Assembly: GCF_008477545.1 (NCBI RefSeq)
Contig: NZ_VORA01000001.1
Span: 1,240,001-1,304,000, forward strand
DNA length: 64,000 nt
Direction: 5' to 3'
Origin: Roseibium aestuarii
GTDB lineage: Bacteria; Pseudomonadota; Alphaproteobacteria; Rhizobiales; Stappiaceae
The position numbers and the translations under genes are program-made. Below the pieces are notes generated by a model that saw only the letters and a program-made list of their open reading frames with translations, was not told the DNA's origin and searched no databases. Below are positions 8,701 to 16,895 of this stretch, one piece after another (position 1 is the stretch's first letter; each line of letters begins with the position of its first letter).

Positions 8701-11700
8701 CACCAGCCGGGGCATCAGCCCCTTCGCTGCAAGGGCTGTCTTGAGCGCATCGCCGAGGACGCGTCCCGATCCCAGCGGCTCGCAGAGGATCGTGAGCGGG
8801 ATGTCGTCCCCTGGCGCGTCCTGAGACTGAGGCTCGGCCTGATCTTGTGCCTGATCTTCGGCCAGATCGTGTGATTGGTCCCCGGTTTCCGCCGCGTGAC
8901 TTGCAATCGCGAGCCGGCCTGCGGAAATGTCGATCTCGCCGTCGCCGGTGTCGAGCGGCAGGGTCTCCACTTCGTGAAGTCCGAGCCTCTCCAGCACCTG
9001 CGCCCAGCCTTCGCCGGATGTCGGGGCCGTGGCGGTCTCTCCGTCCGAGGCGGCGTCGCCTGCCCAGTGATCAGCGCCGATGCCCTCGATCAGGGCGTCG
9101 AGCGGCGAGGGCAGAACCTCCACCGCCAGCCACAGGGCACCGGGGACCGACAGCTTGCGCAGGCTGGTCAGATGGGTCGGGTCGAACGCTTCGGGCCGGA
9201 CGGCGGCCAGCACCAGATCGAACCGTTCCGCTCCCTCCGGAAGGTCGGCAAGGCTCGAGTGCCGGGTGCGGCTCGATCCTGTCCAAAGGCGCTCGGCCCG
9301 CTGCAGATCCCCCTCGTTCGGGTCAGTGACGACGACGGACTGGGTCGCGGGGCTCAGGGCCTTGTCGAGGGCCTGAGCCAGACCGCGCGCCTGCGCTCCC
9401 ACAAGCAGGATCCGCAAGGGGCGGTCCTGCGGCGCGGCGGCAAGAAGCGCGAGGGCGGCACGTTGCAACCCCTTCTCGGCGGCCAGAACAGGGCCGGCCG
9501 CGTGGAGATGGGCATTGAGAAGAGACGGTGCGAAATAGGCACCGGCAGACGGGGGCAGGCCTTCGCGCAGAAGCCTCGGCAGATCCTCCTGCAGACGGGC
9601 GAGCAGCGAAGCGGTGGCGATGCGATCGCCCGCCTCCCGGTAGAGCGCGGTCAGAAGAGAAGCCGGATCCGGTCCTTCGTCCGGGTCGGAGAGGGTCCAC
9701 AACGCCTCGGATGCAATGCCGCTTTCGTCACATGTCGCCTGCCCGCTTTCCTCGAGCCAGCCGAGCAGGCTCAGGGTGAGGGCGCGGGCGCTTTCGTGCA
9801 GGGTTCCTTCGGCCACCAGCGCCTCGACGGAGAAGGCGCGCGTGCCCACAAGGGTCAGCAGGCTCTCATGGGCCACGCTGCGTCCCAGTGCCTCGGTCAG
9901 CAGGGTCGCGTCGCTCAGTTCGGGCGGGGTGCCGGTGGCAAAGCCTTCCGCCGCCCCGAAGGCGGTCAGAGTGCCACCGGGAAGGGACAGGACGCCGTCA
10001 CGGTTGGCGTCCGCCAGCAGCAGCGGCGTCGTCCGGTAGACGAGATCATCAGCGCGCTCCGCCTTGCCAAGGGTCACGGCCCGGAAGCGGGTGCGTTCCA
10101 GCCGGGCGACCACCTGACCGGCCTCATCGAGGAGTTCGAACTCCGCCTCGAGCGAGCGCGGCGAGGCGCGGGTGACCCGGATGCGGACCTGCGCCGGAAC
10201 GCGACCGGTTGCGAGAAGCCGCAGGGCGCCGATGCGGATCGGCAGGAAGCTGGTCTTGCGCGGCAGGTCCGGTACCTGATCGAGCAGGGCGAAGAGCCCG
10301 TGGAAGCCGCTGTCGAGAAGGCTCGGGCAGAGGACGAAATCCAGTCGGCCGAGAGTCTCATTGGGGGCGGCAAGCGCCAGGGTTGCCGCTCTCTGCGAGG
10401 TCGCCGTGACCGAGGTCGCGCGCTGGAAGGCCGGGCCGTAGTTGAGGCCGAAGCGCCGGGTGATCTCGTAGAGCGCGGCGCTGTCGAGCGTGGTTCCCCC
10501 GGCCGCGTCCGCCTCATCCTTCAGCTTCGGATCGCGATTGCTACGGGCCACCGAAACATAGTGCCCCCGGGCATGCAGTGCGAAGTCGCCGTCCTTCAGG
10601 CGGGGACGGGAGAAGATCTCCACCACCCGGTCATCGGGCGAGATCCGCACCATCGTCTCGAAGCTCTCGCCGTCTTCCAGCACGAGCGGACGCAGGATGT
10701 CGAAGTCCCGCAGCTCGATGGCATCGGCGCCGCTCCAGTCGAGTGCGGCCCGCAGCGCCATTTCGGCAAAGCCCGCCGCCGGCAGAACGGTGGTCTCTTC
10801 CACCTTGTGATCGGCAAGCCAGGGATGGGAGCCCGTATCGAGCGTGTTGAACCATTCCGGCGTGTCGGGCCGCAGGCGATAGCCCAGAAGCGGCAGGTCC
10901 TGCCCCTGGATCAGGGAGACCTGTTCCTCGGAAGGCTCCACGATGAAGGGCGTGTTTTGCCAGGGATAGAGCGGCAAGTCCGCCGTCCGGGTCGGGCGGG
11001 CGCCCACCAGACGGTCGAGATCGGTCGTCCCGCCTGAGGCGAGTATGGCTGCAGCCACACGGTCAAGCGGCGACCCGGTGGACGGCGCGGCCTCTGGCGC
11101 AGCCGTCTCGCTGGTCTTGCGGGCGGGCTGGTCGAGAGAGCCGAGCACGGCCGCGCGCAGGTCGTGGCTGCGCAGCACGTCGTTCACATAGGTGCCCAGC
11201 ACCGGCTTGGGGCCGATTTCCACGCAGACACCGATGCCGCTGTCGCCCATGCGCCTGACGGCTTCGGCAAAGAGCACGGGCTGGCGCACGTTGCGCCACC
11301 AGTAATCCGCATCCAGACGCGGCGTCTCCTCGTCAGGCGTCACGCTGGAGAAGAAGCGGCGGACCGGCTCCGCCGGGGTCACCTCGGCCAGTGCGGCCAT
11401 CAGCGGCTCGCGGATCGGGTCGACCAGAGCGCTGTGGAAGGGATAGGCCAGATTGAGCCGGCGCAGGGCCCACTTGTTCTTGCGCGCAAACCGGGCAAAG
11501 GCGTCGAGACTGTCCGCATCGCCCGAGATCGTGACGCTGCGCGGGCTGTTGACGGCGGCAAGCTCCAGCCGCGGCAGGCCGCTGGCCTTCAGGGCCTCGC
11601 GGGCAGCCTCCTCCGACAGAAGCAGGGCAGCCATGGAGCCGAGATCGCGCACCACCTCCTGTTCGGTGGAGCGGGCATGGATCACCTTCACGGCCTGTTC

Positions 11701-13626
11701 CAGGGAGAGCGCGCCGCTGGCCCAGGCGGCAGCGACTTCACCGACCGAATGGCCCGCAACGGCTTCCGGCTCGATGCCGCGCTCGCGCAGGCCCTCGGTA
11801 ATGGCCACCTGAATGGCAAACAGAAGCGGCTGGGCAATCTCTGTGCGCTCGATCTCCGCCTCGAGATCCTCGCTGAAAAGGGTGGTCAGCAGCGACCAGC
11901 CGCCGATGCCCATGAAGATCCGGTCGACCTTCTCGAAGCTGCGCTGGAACCCGGCGTCGAGCCGGTAGGCCTCCTGACCCATGCCGGCCCACTGGGCCCC
12001 ATTGCCCGAATAGATGAAGCCGACGGAAACGCGGCTGCGTGCCGCACTGCCGGAGATCGCACGGGGCGAGGTCTCGCCACGCGCCTGAGCGTCCAGGGCG
12101 TCCAGCGTCTCCTCAAGCATGCCGCCGACAACCACCAGACGTTCCGACAGGAGATCCCGGTGGAAGGCGGCGGAGCGGAGCAGGTCGCCGGCCTCTTCCG
12201 GCGCGGCTGTAAGCCGGGAGCGATAGGTTGCGGCGAGCTCGGCCAGCGCATCCTTCGACTTTGCCGAGAGGACCAGCGGCGGAAGCACGGCGTCCGGCTG
12301 GGGCGCGGGGGTGCTGGTGGAGCGAGGTTCCGGCGCATCGCCATCGCAGATGACCGCGTGGGCGTTGGTGCCGCCGAAGCCGAAGGAGTTGATGCCCGCC
12401 AGACGGGGCTTGGCCTTGCGCTCCAGAGGCTGGGCTTCGGCCGCGACCTTCAGGTTCAGCTCGTCGAAGGCAATGTCCGGGTTCGGGTCGGTGAAGTGAA
12501 GCGATGCCGGAAGAAGATCGTTCTTCAGGGCCAGCACGGACTTTAGCATACCGACGAGGCCGGACGCCGGCTCGAGGTGTCCCACGTTGGTCTTGACCGA
12601 ACCGATGAGAAGCGGGTCATTGCGCTTCTGGCTGACCTGCGTGCCAAGCGCATGGGCTTCGGCCGGATCGCCCACCCGGGTGCCGGTGCCATGCGCTTCC
12701 ACGAAGGCGAGGTCATTCGGGTCGAGACCCAGATCGCCGCCGTAGATTTCCGAAAGCAGGGCCCCTTGCGCCTCTGCCGAGGGCAGCGACATGCCGACGG
12801 TGCGCCCGTCCGCGTTGAGGCCGCAGGCCTTGATCCGGGCATGAACGGTGGTGCCGGGAAGCCGGGCGGCCCGTTCGGACTGGAGCACCAGCACGACTGC
12901 GCCTTCCGAGCGCACGTAACCGTCGCCCTTGGCGTCGAATGCCTGGCACAGGCCCGTCGGCGACAGCATGGTCGCCCGGGCAAAGCCGATGAAGGGGAAG
13001 GGGCTGAGAAGCAGGCTGACACCGGCCACGATGGCGGTGTCGATCCGCCCGCTTTCCAGCGCGCTGACAGCCTCGTTCAGGGCCACGAGCGACGACGAGC
13101 AGGCGGTGTCCACCGTGAAGCTCGGGCCGCGCAGGTCATAGATGTAGGAGAGGCGGTTCGAGACGATCGACAGGGTGTTGCCGGTCATGAACTGCATGTC
13201 GGAGGTGGCCGGGTCCATCACGAAGCGATGGTGATAGTCGAGCGACGACGCGCCCACATAAACGCCCGTCTGGCTGCCGGCCAGATCGCTGGGGCGGATG
13301 TTGGCCTGCTCCAGTGCCTCCCACACCAGCTGCAGCAGAAGCCGCTGCTGCGGATCCATCTGCAGCGCCTCGCGCGGCGAAATGCCGAAGAAGGCAGGAT
13401 CGAAACCCCAGACATCGTCGATCTGCCCCGCCGCCCAGGTGTAGGTCCGTCCGGCCATGGCCTTGTCCGGATGATGGAAGCGGGCCTGGGGCCAGCGATC
13501 CGGATCAGCGGTCCTTACCGCGCAGGTGCCGGACTTCAGCAGCGTCCAGAAGTCGTCCGTCGACGGGGCGCCGGGAAGGCGGCTTGCGTAACCGAGAATG
13601 CGGATGTCTGAACTCAGGGAAGCCAC
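5755..13626 (-). CDS. Highly reducing type I polyketide/fatty acid synthase, RkpA-like
   Basis: This 2623-residue single-module synthase has domains in the order KS-AT-DH-(degenerate MT)-ER-KR-ACP. KS: Cys176 in DTACSSS, HGTGT 312-316 and NVGH 347-350. AT: GHSVG 625-629, with PFHS near 729, a malonyl-type signature. DH: His940 followed by VEETTVLP, where the usual Gly is Glu, plus Asp1105 and His1109. Residues about 1200-1600 look like a methyltransferase remnant without a clear SAM motif. ER: GGAGGVG 2007-2013. KR: GGFGGFG 2222-2228 with Tyr2364 and Asn2368. ACP: Ser2533 in GMDSL. There is no thioesterase, so release probably passes to the oxoamine synthase next door. The GTG start has AGAGGA seven bases upstream. 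This architecture matches RkpA and WcbR of capsule loci, and the product is probably a saturated long acyl chain made iteratively. Confidence 0.93.
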   Translation of the reverse strand: MASLSSDIRILGYASRLPGAPSTDDFWTLLKSGTCAVRTADPDRWPQARFHHPDKAMAGRTYTWAAGQIDDVWGFDPAFFGISPREALQMDPQQRLLLQLVWEALEQANIRPSDLAGSQTGVYVGASSLDYHHRFVMDPATSDMQFMTGNTLSIVSNRLSYIYDLRGPSFTVDTACSSSLVALNEAVSALESGRIDTAIVAGVSLLLSPFPFIGFARATMLSPTGLCQAFDAKGDGYVRSEGAVVLVLQSERAARLPGTTVHARIKACGLNADGRTVGMSLPSAEAQGALLSEIYGGDLGLDPNDLAFVEAHGTGTRVGDPAEAHALGTQVSQKRNDPLLIGSVKTNVGHLEPASGLVGMLKSVLALKNDLLPASLHFTDPNPDIAFDELNLKVAAEAQPLERKAKPRLAGINSFGFGGTNAHAVICDGDAPEPRSTSTPAPQPDAVLPPLVLSAKSKDALAELAATYRSRLTAAPEEAGDLLRSAAFHRDLLSERLVVVGGMLEETLDALDAQARGETSPRAISGSAARSRVSVGFIYSGNGAQWAGMGQEAYRLDAGFQRSFEKVDRIFMGIGGWSLLTTLFSEDLEAEIERTEIAQPLLFAIQVAITEGLRERGIEPEAVAGHSVGEVAAAWASGALSLEQAVKVIHARSTEQEVVRDLGSMAALLLSEEAAREALKASGLPRLELAAVNSPRSVTISGDADSLDAFARFARKNKWALRRLNLAYPFHSALVDPIREPLMAALAEVTPAEPVRRFFSSVTPDEETPRLDADYWWRNVRQPVLFAEAVRRMGDSGIGVCVEIGPKPVLGTYVNDVLRSHDLRAAVLGSLDQPARKTSETAAPEAAPSTGSPLDRVAAAILASGGTTDLDRLVGARPTRTADLPLYPWQNTPFIVEPSEEQVSLIQGQDLPLLGYRLRPDTPEWFNTLDTGSHPWLADHKVEETTVLPAAGFAEMALRAALDWSGADAIELRDFDILRPLVLEDGESFETMVRISPDDRVVEIFSRPRLKDGDFALHARGHYVSVARSNRDPKLKDEADAAGGTTLDSAALYEITRRFGLNYGPAFQRATSVTATSQRAATLALAAPNETLGRLDFVLCPSLLDSGFHGLFALLDQVPDLPRKTSFLPIRIGALRLLATGRVPAQVRIRVTRASPRSLEAEFELLDEAGQVVARLERTRFRAVTLGKAERADDLVYRTTPLLLADANRDGVLSLPGGTLTAFGAAEGFATGTPPELSDATLLTEALGRSVAHESLLTLVGTRAFSVEALVAEGTLHESARALTLSLLGWLEESGQATCDESGIASEALWTLSDPDEGPDPASLLTALYREAGDRIATASLLARLQEDLPRLLREGLPPSAGAYFAPSLLNAHLHAAGPVLAAEKGLQRAALALLAAAPQDRPLRILLVGAQARGLAQALDKALSPATQSVVVTDPNEGDLQRAERLWTGSSRTRHSSLADLPEGAERFDLVLAAVRPEAFDPTHLTSLRKLSVPGALWLAVEVLPSPLDALIEGIGADHWAGDAASDGETATAPTSGEGWAQVLERLGLHEVETLPLDTGDGEIDISAGRLAIASHAAETGDQSHDLAEDQAQDQAEPQSQDAPGDDIPLTILCEPLGSGRVLGDALKTALAAKGLMPRLVALAPTTEPAPEDMSSSVADASDAGEPAPLRFIDLDAPAATAVPLALADLGKAPMVFLSGGTAADADPLIETTDRLWALTRLLHGLGHDPAHLILVAPGAQRGLIGEDTSAPEQAALWGYARVAANEFPDLALTLIDADVAADVVLEAGDAAAVDRLAAEILRHLPVLPTLPGSASVAPALCEEREIILDGDRRFGLRIEQGGVLEDTPLPEGSAAALRLDVRQQGSLDQLAWTRVARAELSDTDVEIEVLASGLNFRDVMWALGLLPEEALEDGFAGPTLGMECSGRVVRTGSRVTRFSPGDKVITFAPACFASHVCVDESGCAPMPSTVTAEQAATIPVTFLTAYYALVRLAALDEGETVLIHGGAGGVGLAALQIARNRGARIIATAGSPEKRAFLRLLGADVVLDSRSLAFVDEVLEETGGEGVDVVLNSLFGEAMERSIEVLKPFGRFLELGKRDYYGNTRIGLRPFRQNLTYFGIDADQLLTRQPRLAKQLFQELVDLFEAGVLTPLPYRLFEADQAVEAFRLMQQAGHVGKIVLQPPVLPAVLPDVTSPDAADPTARAQAALTLDPEATYLVAGGFGGFGVELQKRLARLGARHLAVLSRSGAEGDAARAVISDLGAAGVTVRGFACDLGREDDVASALTQIRAEMPPLRGVFHTAMVLDDRLIANLTRDSLERVLAPKMSGARALDRLTRQDRLDHFVLYSSATTLVGNPGQANYVAANAYLEALARARRVEGLPGLAVAWGAISDAGYLARNTDVGDLLARKLGKHALGAEEALDGLVALLSLPGQDPSLAALGYARIDWAAAARDLALLKTPLFGLMGLSNADDGQGVEGAIDLAEMLKGMGKVEATQTVSRLLAAEIAKILRISGEEIDPHKPLSDIGMDSLMALELRMSAERQMGIDIPLMSLANGATLNDLSGRIAARVLGDTPEAPGLSGDTEHLATAHMDTAGEDLEAYSDVARHVADKTQKMGSFL

Positions 13627-14089
13627 GGATCGTCCTCTGACCGAACTCAGGAAAGAAGGAGCGCACGGCGCGCCCGCGACGGCAGCACGTGAGGGCTGAG
13701 GAGCGTAGCGGTCGTCTGGGGCATCATGGCCAGGGTCCTTCCGGGTGTTCCATGCACAGGGCTGCTGTCATTGGCAAAACAGCAAGGCATGCACCGGGCG
13801 CGTATTTTCTTGCGTATACATGGGGCCGGTCATGCGCGGTCTTGTGTTGGCAAAAATCTTAACTCAGCGGACAGCGGTGATCTACGGCTATTTCGCGATG
13901 CACGCAGGATCAGGGCGCGACGGGATCATTCCCGAAAACCTGTTCGTCTTGCCAAGAGCTTGCGCGCGGCTGCAACCCGGGCGGCAGGTGCAAGGGGAAC
14001 AGTGCTGCCGTGGCGTGTAGTCCCTCGCACGCGTCAAACCGGAAACGCAGGCTGGTGGGCGCCAGAATCTGCGATCAAAAACCCGTGGA
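13627..14089. other. Intergenic region upstream of the PKS gene
   Basis: This gap of 463 bases lies between the 3' end of the YcaQ-like gene and the GTG of the PKS, both on the minus strand. It should hold the PKS promoter. The part around 13790-13900 is clearly richer in A+T than the flanks, as expected for a promoter, but I could not pick out convincing -35 and -10 boxes. Short open frames here have no ribosome-binding site or recognisable sequence and were not called. No terminator hairpin with a T-run was found for the YcaQ-like gene. Confidence 0.4.
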
Positions 14090-15391
14090 TCACGGGGTCC
14101 GGGGCATCGGCTCCCGCAGCCAGCCGTCGGCATAGGCGATCTGGTTGACGCCGCAGAAGCGGGCCATGCGCGACAGGTCGGCCTCCAGGGCGCGCAGGCG
14201 TCCGGCGCCCATGCGGAGCCCGGGCTCCGGCCAGAAGGCGGTGACACGCAGGCTGTCCGCGTCCCTGTGGGCCTTCATGTCGATTCGACCCACCATCCGC
14301 TCGCCTTCCAGCACCGGGAAGACATAGTAGCCATAGCGGCGCTGGGCTTCCGGCACATAGATCTCGATCCGGTAATCGAAGTCGAAGATGGCCAGCGCCC
14401 TCTTGCGGTCGCGCAAGGCCGGGTCGAAGGGCGACAGGATGCGGATACCGCCGGGAGGCGGCGCCAGGTCGGCGAGGCTCTCCAGGGTCTGCGGGCGCAT
14501 CAGGGACGGGCGAGGCCGGCCGTCCGTCCCCTCCAGCTCCACCCGCACGAGAGCGCCGCGGGCCAGCTCTGCCGCACACCAGGTGTCCGCTTCCTGCGGG
14601 GTGATCAGCTCGAAAAAGGCCGACAGCTCCCGGGGTGTAGCGAATCCCAGCCGGTCAAGGGCTGCATTGCAGGCAAAGTTCACCGTCTCGGCAAGGCTGG
14701 GCTCGGCCTTGCGCAGCTCTGGCGGAATGACGTTTTCGGTCAGGTCATAGACCTTCTTGAACCCGTCCCGGCGGGTGACGCTCAGGGCGCCGGTGCGCCA
14801 GAGATATTCCAGCGCGGTCTTGGAGGGATGCCAGTCCCACCAGCCACCCTTGGTGCGCGGCTCGTCCGACCCGACGTCGCCGGAGGAGGCGGGCCCATGC
14901 CGGGCGATGTGGTCCAGAACCTCTTCCAGCTTGTGTTCGAACTCGTGCTCCTGCCAGCGTTTCCAACGGCTGCGCAGACGCTCCCCATCCCGCCGGAACT
15001 TCCAGCTCCAGTAGGGAAAGAAGGACATCGGGATGAACGAGGCATCATGGGTCCAGTGCTCGAAGACCTTGCGCTCCCGATCGTGCAGGCGCGTGAGATG
15101 AGGCTCCCGGTAGGGGCCAAGACGCGGCCGCAGGATCATGTGATGGGCCCGCGCCACCGTGTTGATGCTGTCGATCTGCACCAGTCCAAGCCCCTGCACC
15201 AGCGTATCCAGACGCGTGATGGGCGTGTCGGAACCAGCTTCTCCGCCGCGCTCCGCAGCTTCCCGTCCGAATCCCTCCCGGCTGAGGCCGTTGCGCTCCA
15301 GGAACAGGCGCCGCACCACATCATTGGAAAGCCGTGCGGCACTTGCGGTATCCGAGCCGGCGGGGGCGAAATCATCGGAAGGAGCGGACAT
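14090..15391 (-). CDS. YcaQ/AlkZ-family winged-helix DNA glycosylase
   Basis: This 433-residue protein belongs to the HTH_42 (YcaQ/AlkZ) family, whose studied members unhook DNA interstrand crosslinks and excise alkylated bases. The sequence shows GLVQIDSINTVARAHH around residues 69-84; its Gln-Ile-Asp (72-74) is the QxD catalytic motif of the YcaQ branch, in contrast to QxQ in AlkZ. Further marks are GGWWDWHPSKTALEYLW in the middle and a C-terminal block with ILSPFDPALRDRKR. The ATG at 15391 is taken as the start; a GTG directly before it is also in frame, and neither has a strong Shine-Dalgarno. It stands alone, transcribed away from fpr. The glycosylase function is inferred from family and motif. 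Confidence 0.85.
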   Translation of the reverse strand: MSAPSDDFAPAGSDTASAARLSNDVVRRLFLERNGLSREGFGREAAERGGEAGSDTPITRLDTLVQGLGLVQIDSINTVARAHHMILRPRLGPYREPHLTRLHDRERKVFEHWTHDASFIPMSFFPYWSWKFRRDGERLRSRWKRWQEHEFEHKLEEVLDHIARHGPASSGDVGSDEPRTKGGWWDWHPSKTALEYLWRTGALSVTRRDGFKKVYDLTENVIPPELRKAEPSLAETVNFACNAALDRLGFATPRELSAFFELITPQEADTWCAAELARGALVRVELEGTDGRPRPSLMRPQTLESLADLAPPPGGIRILSPFDPALRDRKRALAIFDFDYRIEIYVPEAQRRYGYYVFPVLEGERMVGRIDMKAHRDADSLRVTAFWPEPGLRMGAGRLRALEADLSRMARFCGVNQIAYADGWLREPMPRTP

Positions 15392-15827
15392 CACGGGCTC
15401 GGCGGAAGGGATGTGGGACGGTGGAGGGGCGGCAGGCGTCGACTGTCACCTTAGGTCAGAGTAGCGCCCCCGGAAAGCCTGATGAGGGTGCGATAGGGAG
15501 AGCTTTGCCTCCCACGCAGACCTGTACGCCGGATGAAGGTGGACAGATGGGTGTCTTTGTCGGGCCTGGCTGCATACACAAGACCGTTCAATGAGAGTAT
15601 TCTCGCGTCATGCGACCGCAGGACGCATGCGCCACCCCGGACCGACCCCGGCTGGGTGCCGTAGCGTCGTGCGAATAAACTTTGTCAAACCGGGCAGGGA
15701 CCGGTGGAATATTCCCGTGGAGCGGGTCTGCGCAGGAGCCTCATTGCTCAACAGCAGGCCGCCCAGATGCTAAACAGTCATCCCAGAATTGAGTGTTCCC
15801 ACGTGTGAGAACGGAAGACGAGGACCG
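15392..15827. other. Divergent intergenic region between the ycaQ-like gene and fpr
   Basis: This gap of 436 bases lies between two divergent genes and should carry both promoters. Near 15680-15715 a TTGTCA-like hexamer precedes GGAATATT, which could be a weak sigma-70 promoter for fpr, but spacing and match are only fair. No gene was found; short frames here lack ribosome-binding sites. Confidence 0.35.
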
Positions 15828-16640
15828 ATGAACGTTCTATCCAAGGCTGCCGATCTGGAAGCCAATGCCCCGGCCGGGGCTTTCGTGCAGGAAGTGACCT
15901 CGGTGCAGCATTACACCGACCGCCTGTTCCGATTCCGCATGACCCGCCCGGCAAGCTTCCGCTTCCGCTCCGGCGAGTTCGTGATGATCGGCCTGATGAT
16001 TGACGGCAAGCCCCTCTACCGCGCCTATTCCATTGCCAGCCCCTCGTGGGATGAAGAGCTCGAGTTCTTCTCCATTAAGGTGCCGGATGGTCCGCTGACC
16101 CAGCACCTGCAGAAGGTGCAGCCCGGCGATGCGGTGCTGATGAAGAAGAAGCCCACCGGCACTCTGGTGAATGATGCGCTGGTCCCCGGCAAGCGCGTCT
16201 ACATGTTCTCCACCGGCACCGGCATTGCGCCCTTCGCCAGCCTGATCCGCGATCCGGAAACCTACGAAAAGTTCGACGAGGTGATCCTCACCCACACCTG
16301 CCGCGAGGTGGCCGAGCTTCAGTATGGCATCGATCTCGTCAATGAGACGAAGAACGATCCGCTGATCGGTGAACTGGCAGCCGGCAAGCTGAAGCACTTC
16401 ACGTCCGTGACCCGCGAGGACTATCCGGTCAAGGGCCGCATCACCGATCTGATCGAGAACGGCCGCCTGTTTGAAGAGCTCGGCGTGCCGCCGCTCGATC
16501 CGGCCATCGACCGTGGCATGATCTGCGGCTCCATGGACATGCTGCGCGACACCAAGGCCCTGCTCGAGAAGGCTGGCCTGAACGAGGGGGCGAACAACAA
16601 GCCCGCCGAGTTCGTCGTGGAGCGCGCCTTCGTCGGCTGA
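15828..16640 (+). CDS. fpr: Ferredoxin/flavodoxin-NADP+ reductase
   Basis: This 270-residue FAD enzyme exchanges electrons between NADPH and ferredoxin or flavodoxin in the cytoplasm. RAYSIASP at residues 65-72 is the FAD-binding RxYS motif, STGTGIAPF at 128-136 binds the NADP pyrophosphate, and the C-terminus ends VERAFVG, typical of the proteobacterial FPR class. The length is normal for the family. The ATG at 15828 is preceded by a purine-rich GACGAGGA. An intrinsic terminator follows directly, so the gene is monocistronic. In related bacteria fpr is often induced by oxidative stress or iron; nothing here shows that directly. Confidence 0.93.
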   Translation: MNVLSKAADLEANAPAGAFVQEVTSVQHYTDRLFRFRMTRPASFRFRSGEFVMIGLMIDGKPLYRAYSIASPSWDEELEFFSIKVPDGPLTQHLQKVQPGDAVLMKKKPTGTLVNDALVPGKRVYMFSTGTGIAPFASLIRDPETYEKFDEVILTHTCREVAELQYGIDLVNETKNDPLIGELAAGKLKHFTSVTREDYPVKGRITDLIENGRLFEELGVPPLDPAIDRGMICGSMDMLRDTKALLEKAGLNEGANNKPAEFVVERAFVG

Positions 16641-16674
16641 TTCTCTCTTCTGACGCAGAGATCGAACCAGGATC

Positions 16675-16698
16675 AGGCCGCCTTCGGGCGGCCTTTTT
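16675..16698 (+). terminator. Intrinsic terminator of fpr
   Basis: The inverted repeat AGGCCGCC / GGCGGCCT has a short TTCG loop and is followed by TTTTT, 35 bases after the fpr stop codon. Confidence 0.85.
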
Positions 16699-16895
16699 CA
16701 TGGCCGAAAGACAATCATCGGGGGAATGATGGGTTTTTGCGAGCATAGATCACGGTCAAGGGTCCGATTGTCTGGACAAGGCCTTAGGGGAATGGCACTT
16801 CTTTTCTGAAGGGTGACGAAGTGCGCGCAGGGGAAGTTCATGATCCGCCTGCACCTTTTCGTTCCGGGAGGACCCTCGGAGAAGGTCGGGCAAGA

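Noticed and set aside
5701..8874. Frame of over 1000 codons antisense to the PKS gene
   Set aside because: Rich in His, Arg and Gln as expected of antisense G+C-rich frames; the PKS on the other strand is certain. The same holds for 8875-11037, 11164-12546 and 12577-13611.
13745..14020. Possible 91-residue gene upstream of the PKS
   Set aside because: No ribosome-binding site, no family likeness, and it lies in the probable promoter region.
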